From Nematostella vectensis (lineage: Eukaryota; Cnidaria; Anthozoa; Actiniaria; Edwardsiidae): a stretch of 64,000 nucleotides of DNA. The first letter of the stretch is position 1; each line of letters begins with the position of its first letter. The stretch covers positions 16,876,887 through 16,940,886 of the forward strand of contig NC_064034.1 in NCBI RefSeq assembly GCF_932526225.1. Reading direction: 5' to 3'. Below the pieces are notes generated by a model, which made no database searches, was not told the DNA's origin, and worked only from the letters and a program-made list of their open reading frames with translations. Positions 12,801 to 23,904 of the stretch are shown one piece after another. The translations under genes were made by a program, and so were the position numbers.

Positions 12801-15800
12801 GTCTACTATACAAAGTACTGTTTCAAGTCTACTATACAAAGTACTGTTTCAAGTTTACTATTCAAAGTACTGTTTCAAGTGTACTATACAAAGTACTGTT
12901 TCAAGTCTACTATACAAAGTACTGTTTCAAGTCTACTATACAAAGTACTACTGTTTCAAGTCTACTATACAAAGTACTGTTTCAAGTTTACTATACAAAG
13001 TACTGTTTCAAGTTTACTATACAAAGTACTGTTTCAAGTCTACTATACAAAGTACTGTTTCAAGTCTACTATACAGAGTACTGTTTCAAGTCTACTATAC
13101 AAAGTACTGTTTCAAGTGTACTATACAAAGTACTGTTTCAAGTCTACTATACTAAGTACTGTTTCAAGTCTACTATACAAAGTACTGTTTCAAGTCTACT
13201 ATATAAAGTACTGTTTCAAGTCTACTATATAAAGTACTGTTTCAAGTCTACTATACAAAGTACTGTTTTAAGTCTACTATACTAAGTACTGTTTCAAGTC
13301 TACTATACAAAGTACTGTCTCAAGTCTGCTATGGTGTTGTGGCGTTGTTACTTAGTTGTTGTATGTAATTCTTTCTTACGTTAATTTTTCGTAACTTTTT
13401 ATTGAGCAACATTTTTTTCGAATTTGACCGTTTATTTTTTTTAAAGGAAAATAAACCTCCCTGCGATTTGACTATCGTGATTGTGCTTACAAATTTTCTC
13501 TTAATTATTTCAAAATTCGAGTGTTAACAGTTTCCGCCGGTATCAAGTTATGATGTTAAATGCATTTTTCGTGGCTTATTAGAAAAGTAGAGTTTTCCCT
13601 TCCCTAATATATAACTCGTAATCTCACGAGATTTTAAAACTTATGTTTGAATTTGATACAATACGTTTGTGCGTTGATATTTCGTTATTAAATATAAATT
13701 ACTTTTTGGCTGGTAACACTCGCTCAGTATCAGCTGTTTATTGCATACATTTTCCTCGCGAAATAACTTATTAATTAAAAAAAACTCGTTTAAGAGAGAA
13801 AATCCTATGCATATTGTTGTCCACAAATGAATCGACACCTTTTCCGTGTGTTACTATTTTTCACACAACAATAGTGAATTTTTCATTCGTTTTTTTTTTA
13901 TGAGTTGTTAGGTTGGTTTATTTTCTCATAATACGTCACTAGCGCAAATTCGATATGCCCTACTCACAGGGTCATGGTATCATGTTTTCTGGAGCCGTAA
14001 CCGCTTTTATCGATAAGTAGATCGATACAGATGATGTTTTTTTCTTCAGACAATTTTATCTTGAACCCCAGCAGCCTTAGCATTCAGGTGTTTCATAAAT
14101 ATCAAAAGTAACATAGAAAGAAAAGCACTTTCTTTGTGTCATTTTAGAGCAGTTAAGTAGAAGTTTTTTTTTTCCATTTTCAATATCGTGAGATCCAATT
14201 TGGGTTTTCCTTTCGGCGTCGCTAATTGTTGTAAGCCTTCAGTATCTTAAAACAAAAAGCCAAACAGACGTCCTGTTATTGGCTCGTTACTGAATTGCTC
14301 TGAATTATTTACTGTGATTTCCACTGGTCCAAGTTTCTGTTTGGTCTCACTTCCGGGGGTAGTTCGTACGCCACTTAAGTACTAGTTTTTATATCCAAAC
14401 AACAAAGAATCTTAATCACTCCGGAGTGAATCATGCGTTTTACCAATTAAAGGGAATCATGAGTAATGGATAGAAAATAAGATGTTATTTTGAAATTCAA
14501 TAACCACCTCGCAAGTGTGAGAACTCGATGGCGTGCCTCGTTATCTCCACGATACCCCTGTGTTCCCAATTTTGGTATTCTTAAGCCATTATTGAGATTA
14601 AATGATCCTTCAAAAGCTCACGTCACTCAGATTCAGATAAAGTTAAAAGATATAACACCATACTACATTTTTCTATCTTTTGGAGAACTACCATATCTTT
14701 GCGTATGTATAATTATAAGTGTCATGACATTACCAAAAAGCAAACAAAAATTTAGAGTAATATTTGCGCGATGTTGACCTGGTGTCGAACGATCTGCGTT
14801 GGCAACTGTTATTATTCGCGAGTTTATACATACGACACATATAAATGCGAAACATTTTTTCACTGTTGCAAATAAAGTTATTCTGCTAAATTGTTAAAAT
14901 AAGACGTGTTAGATATAGAATAAATTTGACTACTACTTCGACGAATATGAGAATTGAAATAAATGTTAGCGTTTGTAATAGTGACAATATGAAGAATATG
15001 ATTAAATACGGAAGTGATGTTTTATTTGGTCAAATTCTTCGTTTTGTGGGTTGAGTAGCACCGACTTCAAGAAACCAGAAAAGAAAATTTTAATCACTCT
15101 CGACAAAACCTGTCATATAGGCCTCGTGGGGTTATTTAAAAGATTAATAATTTGTACAGATCGCCATGGCCTCCTCTAGAACTTATGAATTGCGTTTCTG
15201 GGATTACCAATCTTCGATCATTCTCTAGCGCAGGATAAGAGCCCAGCACTTCCCGAATCAGGAACATGCTTGACTTTGCGTTATTCAAAGACGCGATGTT
15301 ATTGCTAGTGATATACGTCATATGCGTATTAGGGTATTAAGGTAATTTAGTTCAATAAAGCACGCGATTACGCATTTCCCTAATGTGTTTCAAGTATTCA
15401 TACTCGCTCATTTCTGAGCTTTATTCACATGAGTAAGACTAGTGGAGGCGATCTCTCTTGTTCATCGCGTGAGATGCGAGAAAAGCTCTTAGCTGTGACA
15501 CATTAAAGTTTCATGGCCATTTTTTTCCTAGACTTTGAATAATACTAAACAAGTATCAAGGAGACTATTGTTTTTTTAGCTTCTCGCCTGCTTTTACGTT
15601 AATCGTACTTGCAATAATCGACAGACACAACCGTAAAATAGTAAAATGAGAAAGAATGTATTTGCTTCATTCGATATTTCACCACCAATGTTTTTATTAC
15701 ATAAACGCGAACCAATCATATTTTAATGCAGTACAATGTAGATAGAATTGCTTATACCCTCAATCACCGCTACTGTGCACTAAAAGGCAAGGGCAGGGAT

Positions 15801-18287
15801 TGTGGTCTGTGAGTGTTTCCATGGGGGTGGGGGGGGGGGGGGGTAACGTTGTGGGGTTCTACGGAAAATTGCGCATTTGATGCCTTTCATCCTTGCACTG
15901 ATAACCCTTGTTGGTTTCAGGTATGGTGACATGGTACCAACAACAGTCCCTGGGAAGATCGTTGGCAGTCTGTGTTCGCTTAGTGGCGTGCTTGTCATAG
16001 CTCTTCCTGTACCTGTCATAGTGTCCAATTTCAGTAGAATTTACCTGCAAAATCAGCGGGCCGACAAGAGAAAAGCTCACAAGGTCAGTACCAGGGTGCC
16101 AAAAGAGGCATCAGCCATTAGAGAGGGTCGAAGAAAGCTATCATGAATAATTCAGATTAATAGTTTTGGTGATTAAGGTTATAAACCTACTGTGTTGAGC
16201 TCGTGAACTTTCATGCTCGACCTTGATGCGCAGTGATGTTGACCTTTCAACAGCGCCCATTTCTGATGTTTAATATTGGTCTGGTCGTACAAGATTACGC
16301 ATTGTCTTACAAATGATTTCTAGTCTATATGATGAAATCTGCCATATTCAGGTGTCCCTTATTTGTTGCCTAAGGACATCGTGAAAGACTAGTACTCGTG
16401 CAAATAACCATGACTTTCCAGGCTCCTTATTTGAGGCATAGTTGAGTAGAGCCACAATTGTCTGAGTGTATGTCTGGCGAGTTATTTCCCAAGGACTGTT
16501 AGATCGAATCAGTCAATTGTAGTAAGACACACTCGGTTTTCAATGTTTCTCTCCTTTTTGTTTGCAGAAAGCGCGAGTTTCTATTTCAAAAACAATGGCT
16601 GGTACTGCCTTGGTTTCTCCCCCGGACAAGAAGAATGTCCCTCTGGTAAGTATGTAAGGTTGATAACAAAGGATACAAACCCTCTTTAGAGTGAAAACGA
16701 CAAAGAGGAACTCTCGTAAGTATGTAAGGTTGATAACCCAGGATACAAACCCTAGTGAATATAAGACAAAGACAATGACAATCTCGTAAGTATGTAAGGT
16801 TGATAACTCAGGATACAAACCCCCTCAAGAGTGAATAAGACAAAATGGATGTCCCTCTCGTAAGTATGTAAGGTTGATAACTCAGGATACAAACCCCCTC
16901 AAAAGGGAATAAGACAAAATGAATGACAATCTCGTAAGTATGTACGGTTGATAACTCAGGATACAAACCCTCTTAAGAGTGAATAAGACAAAAAGAATGT
17001 CCCTCTGGTAAGTATGTAAGGTTGATAACCCAGGATACAAACGTTCTCAAGAGTATATAAGACAATGAGGATGTCACTCTGGTAAGTATGGAAGGTAGAT
17101 ATCTCAGGATACAAACCAATATATTCACTCAAGCCATATTTAGAGTGAAACGATCAAAAGGAAGACCTCTCTTTTTTTAGATGTATATGTATTTTTTACA
17201 GGGAGCTGGCCTTGAACTAACTCAAATTCCAAGTAAAGACAATGAATCGTCTTATCTAGAGGAACAGCATCACCATTTACTACATTGCTTAGAGAAAGCC
17301 ACGGTGAGTCTCTCTGAATTGCCAGAGCTGTAGCCAGCATTGAAATATGGGGGGGGGGGGGGGGCACGACACAGAAACATTTAGAACATATTGGGGAAGG
17401 GGAACAGCTACGCCCTTTCTGGTCATTTCCTTATAAATATTGGGGGAGAAGAGCACGTGCTCCCATGCCCCTGTTACGGCCCTGGTTGCTTAGATCAGAC
17501 TCAGCCACGGTGAGTCGATCTTTCCAATAGATACAACTGCGGGGCGAAATGACGTGCTAAAGATAGGATTCATAATAAAAGTCCCTCACCCTGCTAAGTG
17601 CTAGCGTGGAACCTTGTACAAACGGGTAATCGTACTTACCGCATGTCGTTCTTCATCGATGTTGGGGTTCATCAGCCCTACTTTATACCAGTTGTTCGTA
17701 CTAACGAGGATGTCCTGCGAAAGGGGGGGGGGATGTCGTGTCGTGCAAAAGGGGGGGGGGATGTCGTGTCGTGCAAATGGAGGGTTTATGCTAATGGGGT
17801 TTCATACTGTTTTCAGGCGCGACAGTTTGTAGAAATGGAATACACGTATAATGGCGAACCAGTTGCAGCGAGGCGATCGCCCAAGCTGTCTTCCCCGATC
17901 TGCACGCCGTCTGGTTCGCCTATCTCGTCCTCAGTGTCGCTGGCGGCGGTATGCGATAATGCGTGTTACAACCGCAACAGCTATCAGGGAAAGTGCATGA
18001 AACGAACTCGGTCATTCTCAGAACCCACTCACAAACACGAGAACTCGGTTCTTATCGGTGACCACAACGTGAACGATTTCAAGACGTGTAACAACACGCA
18101 CGGCCACTCCAATAACAAGAGGCCTGCCAATAATAATGTCACCACGTCTGCGGTAGTCACTATGCCGGATTTCGAGACTGTGGCCGTGCCCAATAATATT
18201 CATGAGCCAGGGCGTTTTCCCGCGGTGCCACCCCCTTCGTACGAGAACTGTAACGATCGTCGTTCATCGTCCCATACTGCCATATAA
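8720..18287 (+). CDS. KCND (Shal): Shal/Kv4-type voltage-gated K+ channel, five exons
   Basis: Exons are 8720-9810, 15921-16083, 16568-16645, 17202-17303 and 17817-18287. All junctions are GT-AG and phases agree, giving 634 residues; vertebrate Kv4 proteins are about 630-650. The N-terminus has the Kv4 signature [12 protein letters not shown], the KChIP-binding segment. The T1 tetramerisation domain (about 40-140) carries an exact HX5CX20CC zinc motif. S1-S4 follow, with an arginine-rich S4 ([20 protein letters not shown]), then the pore TMTTLGYGD split by intron 1, S6 with [13 protein letters not shown], and the Kv4-specific [14 protein letters not shown]. The [13 protein letters not shown] block near the C-terminus is also a Kv4 hallmark. 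The family forms fast-inactivating A-type somatodendritic K+ currents at the plasma membrane of neurons and muscle. The paralogue assignment within Shal is uncertain. Confidence 0.95.
9811..15920 (+). other. Kv4 intron 1, mostly unannotated
   Basis: This 6.1-kb intron splits the selectivity filter. It contains the 26-bp tandem array at 12275-13328 and a poly-G tract around 15830-15843. The remaining AT-rich DNA shows no exon or recognisable element. Small reading frames here have no coding features. Confidence 0.85.
12275..13328 (+). repeat. 26-bp minisatellite, about 40 copies
   Basis: The unit reads agtctactatacaaagta followed by ctgtttca (26 bp), repeated about 40 times with scattered substitutions and several units lengthened by 'act' to 29 bp. 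Because 26 is not a multiple of 3, the three frames follow one another and a pseudo-ORF of 284 codons results. That ORF is not a gene. Units at the left edge have 'gtctca' instead of 'gtttca', suggesting older edges and a homogenised core. Confidence 0.97.
15921..16083 (+). CDS. KCND (Shal): Kv4 exon 2 (filter, S6, post-S6)
   Basis: The acceptor is ttggtttcag and the donor is AAG before GTCAGT. The exon completes GYGDMVP and encodes the turret end, S6 with the PVPV gating motif, and the post-S6 [11 protein letters not shown] stretch typical of Shal channels. Confidence 0.95.
16568..16645 (+). CDS. KCND (Shal): Kv4 exon 3 (26 codons)
   Basis: The acceptor is ttttgtttgcag. The exon starts KARVSISK, matching the KARLARIR block after S6 in Kv4, and ends PDKKNVPL before GTAAGTATG. 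Its last 21 nt and the donor are the founding unit of the tandem array that follows. Confidence 0.9.
16625..17110 (+). repeat. 70-74-bp tandem array carrying seven copies of the exon 3 donor
   Basis: GTAAGTATG occurs at 16646 (the true donor), 16716, 16786, 16860, 16934, 17008 and 17082. Each is preceded by a diverged copy of the exon end (gacaa-aagaatgtccctctg type) and followed by ggttgataactcaggatac. The unit therefore spans the exon-intron border, with a period of 70 then 74 bp. Confidence 0.95.
17202..17303 (+). CDS. KCND (Shal): Kv4 exon 4 (34 codons)
   Basis: The acceptor is attttttacag and the donor is ACG before GTGAGT. The exon encodes [15 protein letters not shown], nearly identical to the dendritic-targeting/C-terminal block of Kv4 channels. 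Its end and donor recur at 17503-17516. Confidence 0.92.
17345..17485 (+). repeat. poly-G interspersed repeat copy
   Basis: A G-run is followed by a cacgacacagaaacatt-like core, a second G-rich block, and a terminal 'cccctgttacggccctgg'. The same order is seen at 38150-38282 and in shorter copies at 24900-25008 and 27600-27676, so this is an interspersed family. It lies between the true exon 4 donor and its duplicate. Confidence 0.6.
17725..17790 (+). repeat. short G-run duplication before Kv4 exon 5
   Basis: A run of about ten G followed by atgtcgtgtcgtgcaaa occurs twice in a row, about 40 bp apart, just upstream of the exon 5 acceptor. It is a direct duplication in the intron. Confidence 0.85.
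17817..18287 (+). CDS. KCND (Shal): Kv4 exon 5 (C-terminal tail and stop)
   Basis: The acceptor is tactgttttcag, in phase 0 with exon 4. The exon encodes 156 residues ending [17 protein letters not shown] and TAA. The tail is rich in Ser, Asn and Pro, includes RRSPKLSSP (comparable to TRSPSLSS in Kv4 tails) and KRTRSFSEP (a likely basophilic kinase or 14-3-3 site), and a PPSYEN motif. An upstream in-frame ORF back to 17598 is intron. Confidence 0.9.
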   Translation, partial: ARQFVEMEYTYNGEPVAARRSPKLSSPICTPSGSPISSSVSLAAVCDNACYNRNSYQGKCMKRTRSFSEPTHKHENSVLIGDHNVNDFKTCNNTHGHSNNKRPANNNVTTSAVVTMPDFETVAVPNNIHEPGRFPAVPPPSYENCNDRRSSSHTAI

Positions 18288-21200
18288 TGGTACTCGGCGG
18301 TAGTACTTTGGAGGGATTTATTCAAGTGAGTGATTCTTATCCGCGGAGCTAACCAGGCTGGCATGCGCAGTGCGATTGCCTAAATGTCTCGCGTTCCTTC
18401 CCGTGATACACGACGGGATGATTGTGAGAACACGGCGTTGATTGTGGATCTAAATGACACGGCAAAACGAGGAACGGGGAAGTCTTGGAGGTCTTCGGTC
18501 CACACAATATATCCGACCCGAGAACAAGGACGCTTAGTAATTACAGTATTCTCGTGATTAATATGCAACTTTTCGGCGTCACGTTTTGTGACAACTGGAC
18601 GTTGTTTGAGATTGTTTGTGAGTTGAGATAATGACTGGGCGATGAAAAAGACTGGTTGTCCTTTGCTAGAATGGAATTGGTTTGGTTGATGAATTGCTGT
18701 TGCTGCATTGCCACAGGAAGACTTGAACAAGCTGTAACCCTACATAACCATGCATCGTGGCCACTTTCTGACGTCTTCCATGAAAAGAGGAATGCTTCTG
18801 AGACACCTCTGGTCATAAGTGATACAGAAAAGATGTCAACGTTCTTTTATCCCCACACATGAAACATTCACTTCTAAAGTGGATATAGATGTCTGGCTTG
18901 CATGCATAGTTTATTTTAAGGATGTCTCTTGTGGGCGACTTCTTGTGGACTCCCCTGGATGTCTAGACTGAGTTTGAGAAGAAAGTGGTACAAAGAGATA
19001 GATCATTATACTTCTTCGACATCTTGGTAAGAAGATGTCCTGTTCGTATCGCAAATGATAACTCTTGAACTGAGGTAAAATTTGGATAACTAATTATGCC
19101 TGAGTTACTTCTCAAGCGAAGGAAAAATACAGACCATAACTCGCAAAGAGAGGATATGATGCCGTTTTCCACACTAGCTGAACTCGTATCATTTGCTAAG
19201 TGCTCAATCAACGACCATATTTTTACTTGCCATACTATGGGAGCTTATATATAAATATATATGATATATATGGATATCAAAATAGAGCATTTTGTATAAA
19301 TAATTTCGGATGATAGTTAGGTTTTAATATTGGCTTGTACACGGAAAGAAGAGAAGCCGAAGTATAGGAGATATTGTTACGGCAACCCGGTTGTAGTTAT
19401 CTACCGGGTTCTCAGTATTGATAGAGGGACAATGTAACAAGGTCAAGCGAAATAATTCTGCTTGGTTATATATCCAAGCACATTAGACAATTATTGACTT
19501 TACGAATTCGAGCCCGTCAAATATAAAAATTTGATATAAGAAATTCTCTTTTCCAGTGCAAACAAATAAGGAGAATATGTTTTTAAATTTATTTTCTAGA
19601 GTGGCATGGTGCGTGAAAATTGTGTGCTTATATAGTGTGTATGATTGAATTTAGCCTGTTATGCGTTGGCCTAACCGTGCTGCCCATTGCTTTGTAAATA
19701 ACAAAAAAGGCTTTAGATATACATAGAAATATATATATTGACTAGCACTGGCATTGAAAATATGGCTGACTAGAATTTCAACTGGTTATCTTTTACTGGA
19801 CTAAGACACTAAACTTTATTTGCATTTGGTATCGTGAATTTAATTTTGAAGCAGTATATATTTAACACGTAAAAACGAAAATTCTATAGATTTTTAAAGA
19901 CTATTTATCTTCATATCAATGACCATAAATTCTAGTTAGTCCTCCATTAAGAAAGTGCCTTTCAGATCCTTCAAAGTTCTTACAAGTGTGTTTTGCTATT
20001 CAACGGCTGCTCTGGTCTCATTTATCAATTTCTTGCCTTCGGGGCTGAAGCTACTCTTTATACATTTTATGTTTATATCACAGGTGTACACTTATTCTCG
20101 TGTTTTTTTTTTTTTAAGATCTGACGCCTTCTTGACTAGCGAAGGGTAAAAGGTTTGAGCATTTATAACTCACAGTTTAACTAATGATGAAGCATTCACT
20201 CAGATAAAGTAATATATTATTCTAGATTTTATTATCAGATCCCTCATTAGGTTATATAAAAGTATTGGCGTGTGCGCTTGTCCGTGCGTTTACATGAGAT
20301 CTTTATGGCAGTGACACAGCCATCGTTAATCAGTTAGGTCATACGTAGTAAGGGAATAGCTTGAAATGACCCTCTGTAGAACGGTTATATCTTGAGATTT
20401 CCCTCTGCAGAAAGGGTTCAGCTTGAGACAGCCCTCAGCAAAGTGAGCCCTCAGCCTCAGCTCTGTGAGAAACATCTTATGTAAAAGCATGTTTGAGATT
20501 TATTTATTACCCCGGGAATATTACTTTGAGTTTGTCGAGTAGAGCAGAAATGAACCATTTTTGCGAAACGTTTAAAAGAATTACAGTTGTCCGACAGTTG
20601 CAGATGTTTGTGAGAAAAATATTGACGTCAGTGGCGATGGAAAGCTCGTTGCCTACAACACTGAGTTATTTAGCTTGCACATTCTTACCTTCACTGAGTG
20701 ATTTAGCTTAGTTAGTAAAAGTGTTGTTCACCAGAGTTTTCCGAAAAGCCATTCTCTTCAGATAACGAGCATTCTGTAATATTTAAATTATATAATTACA
20801 TCTAGGCTAATGTTGCAATGGGCATTTCTTCTCCCATGTAACCATCGCGATTCTGGTCTTTTAATATAATTTATACTACTACTATTTATACTGTACTACT
20901 TGACAAACTTGCAGTGATAATCTCCATATGTGAAACATACCGGAGGTGACGTCTCCTTGATTTACACGTTCGGTTACCATGCATGCCTTGCGGTCGTGGC
21001 TGTGCCGGGCGTTACCGGTTGGTACCCGTGCATGTACATTTTGTTTCTTTGACATTATAGCTGTGTTCGATATGATATTAATTTCAAATTATTTATTGTG
21101 TTAGAGGAATGTATTATACGATCAAAGTTTGGCTAAAGTATTGTGAGTTTATATATGGAGGCAGGTTTATGTGTTGGATACCACAGATGTGAAAGGCTCT

Positions 21201-21900
21201 ATTAAGTATCCGTATGATAAAGTGGTAGCGACATAGTGACCGGTCTTTGAGCCACGTTTGTCACGCTAAATTGTAAAGGTCAACTGATTCATATAAGAGA
21301 TCCTAGTATTAATACTAATATGAGATGTGTTACCGAGGTATTTTGTGAGAGGGCCATCTTGGTTTCTTTACCTACGAAGTATTTACTTAAGCGGACGTGG
21401 TTTTGATAGGCTGTATGCTAGTACTCAATTTCCTATTTCCATATTCCAAATAAAAAAATCAATCCAGTATGTCATGGTATCTTTAGTTGTACGTTAGAAT
21501 ATGTTCTCACGCTATGAGATCGGGACATCGCGCTGGCTGCCCCCCCCCCCCCCCTCCTACACACATATGCACACGCGCGCACACACACACGCACTTCTTG
21601 GCCTTGTACCTAGCTTTGTAGTTACATTCGCTTCGACCTTCTGGAGGGCGTGTTTTACCCCTACCCCATCCCTATTCTAATTTCACACTGCAACGAATTC
21701 ACAAGATATCTGAGTTTGCGACATTGCATAGACTTGCGTTTCGTTAACTCCGAACTGACTCTTATATAGTCAATATGCTTGGTAGAGGACATACATCTGA
21801 GCGCAAAAGAAGAAGTGTGTGTGTGTGTGGCGCGTGTGTGTGCGTAAGGGGGGATGAGGACAGCCTAACTACGCTTCTAGCTTTGAAGCAGATGGTCCTG
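18288..21900. other. Kv4 3' flank / possible long 3'UTR
   Basis: No exon is supported here. Short ORFs lack coding features. The first clear AATAAA on the + strand that I noticed is at about 21449, which would make an unusually long 3'UTR; an earlier non-canonical signal is more likely. A poly-C tract followed by a CA-type microsatellite is at 21541-21594, and a GT-type microsatellite is at about 21815-21843. Confidence 0.5.
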
Positions 21901-21901
21901 A

Positions 21902-22100
21902 TTTTACCTCCAAACTGACCCAGAGTTAGCGCTTACCAGCGTTTCGGGAACGGAACTAATCTGGGGGTAAAAATTTAATCGTGGGTTAGGGTTAATTTAA
22001 CCCTGGGTTAGCGCAAATCGGCTTTTCAGGAACCGGCCCCAGATTAGTTCCGTTCCCGAAACGCTGGTTAGCGCTAACTCTGGGTCAGTTTGGAGGTAAA
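21902..22100. repeat. large near-perfect palindrome in a transposon
   Basis: The left arm 21902-21967 and the right arm 22037-22100 are inverted copies of about 64 bp (key words: aaactgacccagagttagcg versus cgctaactctgggtcagttt). The spacer 21968-22036 holds another short palindromic stretch, aaccctgggtt. The right arm continues into an element whose second copy lies at 26600-27566. Confidence 0.93.
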
Positions 22101-22885
22101 ATTTAACCCTGCTCGCGAGGTGGGTAAACTCGCTAACACACTGTTTAGTCGGCGAAACACAGGCCTCCCAAACTTTGTAGTAGAACTAAAGCTTCATAAA
22201 ATAAAGTTGTCGACTAAAAAGACGCTACCCAAAACAATGTAGGGATCAAATATCCTAACATTTCGCTTTATTATGTGACCTTCGTTGCGATGCTGACTTG
22301 AAAATTGTGCTGGGACAGACAGAAAGTTACATGAAATTTATACTTGAAATGAATCTGTCTCGCTAGTGTCACGCACCAACTCGAATCCTGCAAATGACAC
22401 TTTTTTGGCCATGAAATGGAGGTAATTACAGGTGATGTAGAGGTGTTTTGGGGCTTTTCTGCGAAAATAAAATCACCAAATCGAACCAAAGGTAAATTTA
22501 AGTTGCTTTCTGTTGATATACTGGGTACCCTGTGTGAATTTTACTCCTCAAACCAGTTTTTCACTCGTTTAATCCAGGGTTAGTAATTCGGGGGATTACT
22601 TGGCTTTCGGGAACGGTGAGTTATCCGTCGGTTAGCTAACCTACGATTTGCGAATTTTAACCCGGAATTAGGCGCTGATCGAGGGTTAAGTTAATCGGCC
22701 TTTCAGGAACCGGCCCCAGAGCAACTCAAATTTACCTTTGGTGGTTTTATTTTCGCTCCAAAACACCTCTACATCACCTATAATTACCTCCATTTCATTG
22801 CCAAAAAAAGTTTCATTTGCGGGATCCGAGTTGGTGCGTGACACTAGCGAGACATATTCATTTCAAATAAAATCTCTAGACCCTT
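21968..22885. mobile_element. non-autonomous foldback-like element, copy A
   Basis: The segment from about 21990 to 22728 aligns by eye with 26600-27566 (shared words: ggcctcccaaactttgtagt, gggacagacagaaagttaca, ggttagctaacctac). Both ends carry the phrase cggc-ttt-caggaaccggcccc. A second inverted duplication of internal sequence follows: 22725-22885 is the reverse complement of about 22345-22510 (for example ggtgatgtagaggtgttttg). There is no transposase ORF. The family is unassigned. Confidence 0.75.
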
Positions 22886-22971
22886 TTTATGATCATTTGA
22901 GGAAGTTTAGACCGGACATGCCAATAGCCGCACCCCACCAGGGGTAAATAAAAGTTGTATCGATTACTTTG

Positions 22972-22979
22972 TGACGTCA
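22972..22979. promoter_or_regulatory. consensus CRE (TGACGTCA) upstream of PTTG1IP-like gene
   Basis: A full palindromic CRE sits inside a longer palindrome, ctttgtgacgtcacaaag, 392 bp before the start codon of the intronless gene. CREB/ATF binding is plausible from the motif; nothing else supports activity. Confidence 0.4.
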
Positions 22980-23370
22980 CAAAGTAGATGAAGCGAGAAA
23001 AAGCACAGTCACCAAAGTGGAAATTCGTTTCTGGAGTTTCGCTCGCTGAGCTTTGAATGCCGACTGTGAGTAACAGTTCCTGTTATCTTTCTTCGTAAAA
23101 GGACAAGTAGAAAGCTGCGAACAACTTGTTTGTTTGACAGACTTCCGAAGATTATTTCGAGAGATTTTAATTCTAATTTCGTGTTGTTCATTTCTACGGA
23201 AATAACAAGAACGAAACCACAAGAACAACTCAATATCATCAAAGACTCTTTATAAATTGACTTCAACGGTCTTGTACCAACCACAGAGACGGAAACTGAA
23301 TAATTTGTAACGTCGAGGAGAAAAGCAGATTTGCTAATATACTTTCAATTCGGCGATAAATTCTGCAGAA

Positions 23371-23904
23371 ATGGCATTTAGTTCAAAATCTTTGCTGCTT
23401 GCTCTGGCAGTGTTTGGGTGTGCTTTGGTTTACTTCACCGCGCCAGTGTCTGGTGCGGATGTCAACTGCGCTAAATTCACCAATTCGTCCTGTGATAAGT
23501 GCACTGATAACTCAGCCTGTTATTATTGTAAATCCACTGGTGTTTGCTCCCACTATCCTGGTTGGACCAAACTCGTCCCTCGAGATTGCCCGCATAAGCA
23601 ATGGTTCTACGGTCAGTGCAAAATTTCTGGTTTCATCCTTATCATTCTCGTCCCGTCTTTGGTGGCGTTGTTTCTGTTGTTCTTCGGCTGTTGCATCTAC
23701 TGTTGCTGCTGCCGTAGATGCAGCAAGTGGCGAAAGAAACGACACGACAAAGAGGAGTTGAAGATGAAGCGAAAGCGAGACGAGATGACTGCTCTGCACT
23801 CTCAACGCAAGACAGAAAGGCAGGCGAAAGCCGATGACATTCGCAAGAAGTATGGTCTACTTCCAAGCAAATCATCTGGCTACGAAAGACTCGATGATAA
23901 TTGA
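23371..23904 (+). CDS. PTTG1IP: PTTG1IP-like (PBF) type I membrane protein, intronless
   Basis: This is a single uninterrupted reading frame of 177 residues. Residues 1-29 form a signal peptide. Residues 33-83 form a cysteine-rich PSI-like ectodomain with an NSS glycosylation site at 38. Residues 88-110 are the transmembrane helix, running into a cluster of eight cysteines up to residue 117 that is a probable palmitoylation patch. Residues 118-160 form a highly charged coiled coil, and the tail has a YERL sorting motif at 171-174. Order and length match vertebrate PTTG1IP (about 180 aa), a glycoprotein that binds securin and shuttles between membranes and nucleus. The vertebrate gene is split by introns; this one is not, so it may be a retrocopy, although no poly-A tail or target duplication is obvious. 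The intact frame argues that it is functional. Confidence 0.9.
   Translation: MAFSSKSLLLALAVFGCALVYFTAPVSGADVNCAKFTNSSCDKCTDNSACYYCKSTGVCSHYPGWTKLVPRDCPHKQWFYGQCKISGFILIILVPSLVALFLLFFGCCIYCCCCRRCSKWRKKRHDKEELKMKRKRDEMTALHSQRKTERQAKADDIRKKYGLLPSKSSGYERLDDN

Noticed and set aside
12431-13285. 284-codon frame of [20 protein letters not shown] repeats
   Set aside because: It is only the 26-bp minisatellite read through three frames inside the Kv4 intron.
16084-16146. Read-through end of Kv4 exon 2 (20 more codons to a stop)
   Set aside because: The GTCAGT donor and the exact fit of exon 3 to the Kv4 family show that this is intron; a truncated isoform is possible but unsupported.
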